Positions 61,782 through 64,000 of a stretch of DNA of 64,000 nt are shown one piece after another. The position numbers and the translations under genes were made by a program. A model generated the notes under the pieces. The model saw only the letters and a list, made by a program, of their open reading frames with translations. It was not told the DNA's origin and ran no database searches. Source of the DNA: Demequina sediminicola (GTDB lineage Bacteria; Actinomycetota; Actinomycetes; Actinomycetales; Demequinaceae); the NCBI RefSeq assembly GCF_000975055.1, contig NZ_BBRB01000001.1:248001-312000 (forward strand). Reading direction: 5' to 3'. How positions within the stretch are numbered: position 1 is the stretch's first letter; each line of letters opens with the position of its first letter.

Positions 61782-62927
61782 TCACCGCGCGTGAGCGGTG
61801 GCCACCAAGGCCGTCACCTGTCGCGCTAGCCGCGTCAGTGCTTGTTCCGTGACAGCCGGGTTCATTGCCTCGGCAAGCGGAAGCGGCCGCTGGTGGATCG
61901 GCAAGACAGCGTCGATCCCATCGAGGCTCTCGGTCCCCACGGCTCCTCCCAGAGCGACGATCACCGGTGCTCCGTGCCGCCGCGCGACCACCCCGACACC
62001 GTGAGGGACCTTTCCCCACGCACTTTGCTCGTCGATGTGCCCCTCACCGGTGAACACCACATCAGCATCCGCCCACACGTGTGCGCCGGCATTCTCAAGG
62101 ACCCATTCGGATCCGCTCGTGAGGTGCCCACTAAGGGCAAGCACTGCCGCCCCAAGTCCGCCGGCCGCACCTGCCCCCGGGGTCTCCCCCACTCCCGCGG
62201 GGAGGGCCGCTTCCCATACCGCCATCGCGGCCTCGAGCTGCTCAACCATCGCGGCCTGTGCGCCCTTTTGTGGCCCGAACATCCGCGCAGCTCCCGCAGG
62301 GCCACGCAACGGCGCACGCACGTCGGTCAGCCCCTGAACGGTGACCCCGCCCAGGTCAGGCAGCTCAACCGACGCGGCATTTCTGAGCAACGGATTTCCG
62401 TCAGCCGGATCGATAGCGTGACCGTCAGCATCGCGCACCAGGCCACCCAGGCCCGCCAGCATGCCGGTGCCACCGTCGGTGGTGCCGGTGCCACCGAGCC
62501 CGACCATGACAGTTCGGGGCGCGTGCTCCTTAATCACCGCGCGCATCAGCTGGCCCAACGGCAGGGATGTCGCGATCTCGGGGCTCGTTGGGTCGACGAC
62601 GCCGTGCTCATCGTGGGCAAGGAGTGGCAGCCCGAGGACGGAGGCTGACTCCACGATCACGGTCTCGCCCCACAGGACATAGGGAATGTCACGCAGGGCT
62701 CCGCGCATGTCGCGCACGGCACAGGTCAACGTCTGCACACCGGGGACGCTCGCGAGCGCAGCAACGGTCCCCTCTCCACCATCGGCCACGTCAAGCACCG
62801 TGACGTCAGCATCTGCGCGGGCCGCCAGGACACCTCGTGCGACGGCGTTGCCTGCCTCAGTGCTGGTGACGGAACCCTTGAAGGAGTCCATGGCCACGAC
62901 GACCCGCATCGGCTGCTTGTGCATCAT
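61782..62927 (-). CDS. Glycerate kinase (GlxK/GarK family)
   Basis: A 381-aa two-domain kinase that phosphorylates glycerate (2- or 3-phosphoglycerate depending on class). N-terminal VVVAMDSFKGSVTSTEAG, then VGLGGTGTTDGGTGMLAGLGG and VVFTGEGHIDEQSAWGK are family signatures. The start ATG 62927 overlaps the upstream phosphorylase stop as TGATG, with AAGGAAGGG before it. This arrangement indicates coupled translation and a shared pathway. Confidence 0.92.
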   Translation of the reverse strand: MMHKQPMRVVVAMDSFKGSVTSTEAGNAVARGVLAARADADVTVLDVADGGEGTVAALASVPGVQTLTCAVRDMRGALRDIPYVLWGETVIVESASVLGLPLLAHDEHGVVDPTSPEIATSLPLGQLMRAVIKEHAPRTVMVGLGGTGTTDGGTGMLAGLGGLVRDADGHAIDPADGNPLLRNAASVELPDLGGVTVQGLTDVRAPLRGPAGAARMFGPQKGAQAAMVEQLEAAMAVWEAALPAGVGETPGAGAAGGLGAAVLALSGHLTSGSEWVLENAGAHVWADADVVFTGEGHIDEQSAWGKVPHGVGVVARRHGAPVIVALGGAVGTESLDGIDAVLPIHQRPLPLAEAMNPAVTEQALTRLARQVTALVATAHAR

Positions 62928-64000
62928 CACCCTTCCTTGAGCCACACCACACCATCGGGTTGCAGATCGATCGACCCGACGGAGTCGCCCGTCAGTACAT
63001 CGATGCGGTCGCGGCCTTCAATGCGTGCGGGTGTGCGTGACACGTTCACGACGACCGTCACCGCCTCGGCACCGGAGCCGCGCCGGATTGCGTAAACCTG
63101 GCTTCCCCAGTCAAGCACCTCTTGAGGCGACGTGGGAGCGAACGCCGCGTGGCGCCGGCGCACGGTCAGCATGTGAGAGAGCGCCTCAAACACGCCCCGC
63201 CGGCGAGCGTCGTGCTCAAGGCCTGACACGAGGGCGTCGGCATCGAGCTTCTCGCGGTTGATGCGCCGGTTGACCCCCGATTCCACCATTCCCGCAATGT
63301 CCGCGCGGGAACCGAACAGAGAGTGGACGTAGATCGCAGGAACTCCGATCTGGGCGAGCAGAATCGCATGTGCCGCGCGCGCACGGCTGGCAACCACAGC
63401 ATCGTCCTGGCGTTCGTTGTCATCCACCAGAGCGTCGAGGTAATTCACGTTGAGCTCGTAGACACTCTGGGAGCCGTCCGGCTCCGCCGCGTACGACGCC
63501 CGGCCACCGCTGCTGTGTGCACGGTCCGCGAGCGCTTCCTGCTCTTCGGCCGTCAGGATTCCGCGTGAGGGTCGCATCCCCACGCCGTCGTGGCTTGCCA
63601 GGAAGTTGAACCAGGTGGCGTGCTCGCCCAGGTCTTCCAGATGGCGTGACCATTCGCTCAGACGGCTCGCGGAGCCTGACAGGAAGGAGTGGAGCACAAG
63701 CGGCGGCAAGGCGAATTGGTAGACCATGTGCGCCTCATCGGTAAGGTCCCCGAAGTACGAGATGTTGTCCGGGTGCGGCACATTCGTTTCCGTGAGGAGT
63801 TTCACTCCCGGTGCTACGTGATCGAGGATCGCTCGCCATATCTTGACGATGGCGTGGGTGCCGGGCAGGTGGATGCAGGATGTTCCGGATTCCTTCCATA
63901 GGTATCCGATGGCGTCGAGCCGGATGGTGGTGGCTCCTTGTGCGACGTAGGCAAGCAGAACGTCGGTGAGCGCTTCAAGCGTCGCGGGATTGGCGGCGTT
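62927..64000 (-). CDS. GH13_18 sugar phosphorylase, probably glucosylglycerate phosphorylase (partial)
   Basis: 358 codons to the window edge without a start, so the N-terminus is missing. TTIRLDAIGYLWKESGTSC holds the catalytic nucleophile Asp, and LLTETNVPHPDNISYFG holds the acid/base Glu; FLASHDGVGMRPSRG contains the stabilising Asp. These match GH13 subfamily 18, which includes sucrose, sucrose-6-phosphate and glucosylglycerate phosphorylases. The LWKE sequence and the coupled glycerate kinase favour glucosylglycerate phosphorylase: it would release glucose-1-phosphate and glycerate, which the next gene phosphorylates. An internal GTG at about 63805 is not a start. Confidence 0.82.
   Translation of the reverse strand, partial: NAANPATLEALTDVLLAYVAQGATTIRLDAIGYLWKESGTSCIHLPGTHAIVKIWRAILDHVAPGVKLLTETNVPHPDNISYFGDLTDEAHMVYQFALPPLVLHSFLSGSASRLSEWSRHLEDLGEHATWFNFLASHDGVGMRPSRGILTAEEQEALADRAHSSGGRASYAAEPDGSQSVYELNVNYLDALVDDNERQDDAVVASRARAAHAILLAQIGVPAIYVHSLFGSRADIAGMVESGVNRRINREKLDADALVSGLEHDARRRGVFEALSHMLTVRRRHAAFAPTSPQEVLDWGSQVYAIRRGSGAEAVTVVVNVSRTPARIEGRDRIDVLTGDSVGSIDLQPDGVVWLKEG

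Overview
The window comes from a high-GC Gram-positive chromosome, an actinobacterium and most likely a member of Micrococcales. Evidence: a WhiB regulator next to a PdtaS-type kinase, an AdnAB-type helicase-nuclease pair, UvrD2 and NudC, DUF3107/DUF3152, UPF0182, DUF2505, DUF5679, and an initiator tRNA-Met of actinobacterial type. The order of the block from pdtaS/whiB to rhlE resembles the mycobacterial whiB1-pdtaS and uvrD2-nudC-adnBA neighbourhoods (established knowledge of gene order, not searched here). The genus cannot be fixed.

Layout. 1-1463: partial msrA and a CPBP membrane protease. 1464-5934: a foreign insertion at the 3' end of ychF, bounded by a perfect 32-bp direct repeat of the ychF tail, with a third diverged copy in the middle. 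It reads as two tandem integrase-less elements, each with one gene on the minus strand: an unrecognised 886-aa membrane protein and an AbiH-like abortive-infection protein. This is the most novel part of the window. 5937-13342: ychF and an oligopeptide ABC transporter (binding protein, two permeases, fused ATPase). 13645-22080: rmuC, ispH, xseA/xseB, a sugar kinase, fumC and a type II NADH dehydrogenase. 22081-25264: a G-rich heptamer repeat, a persulfide-type regulatory cluster (CsoR/CstR-like repressor, 53-aa Cys-rich protein, CoA-disulfide reductase-rhodanese fusion) and dispersed palindromes. 25265-29440: purEK, gtrA and a two-component system. 29534-34898: a GT-C-like membrane protein, an orphan FHA-FtsK/EssC-like ATPase and a small membrane protein. 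35076-39906: whiB1, pdtaS, DUF2505, two crcB genes, DUF427 and an amino-acid permease. 40003-46130: initiator tRNA, UPF0182, a PDZ-Lon-like protease, a DUF2342 metalloprotease-like protein and DUF5679. 46366-58982: DNA repair (uvrD2, nudC, adnBA) and small conserved actinobacterial genes. 59177-64000: a DEAD-box helicase with trhO, then glycerate kinase coupled to a GH13_18 phosphorylase cut by the window edge.

Functional groupings. Peptide uptake is one operon, with a strong hairpin after the binding-protein gene. Sulfur stress is handled by a divergent pair around a CsoR-type operator. The kinase and phosphorylase at the right end share a TGATG junction, which suggests breakdown of glucosylglycerate to glucose-1-phosphate and glycerate, then phosphoglycerate. 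Recombinational repair (AdnAB, UvrD2, XseAB, RmuC) is well represented.

Functions come from motif recognition in the sequence without database searches. Start codons were chosen from ribosome-binding sites and family length, and several are uncertain as noted.
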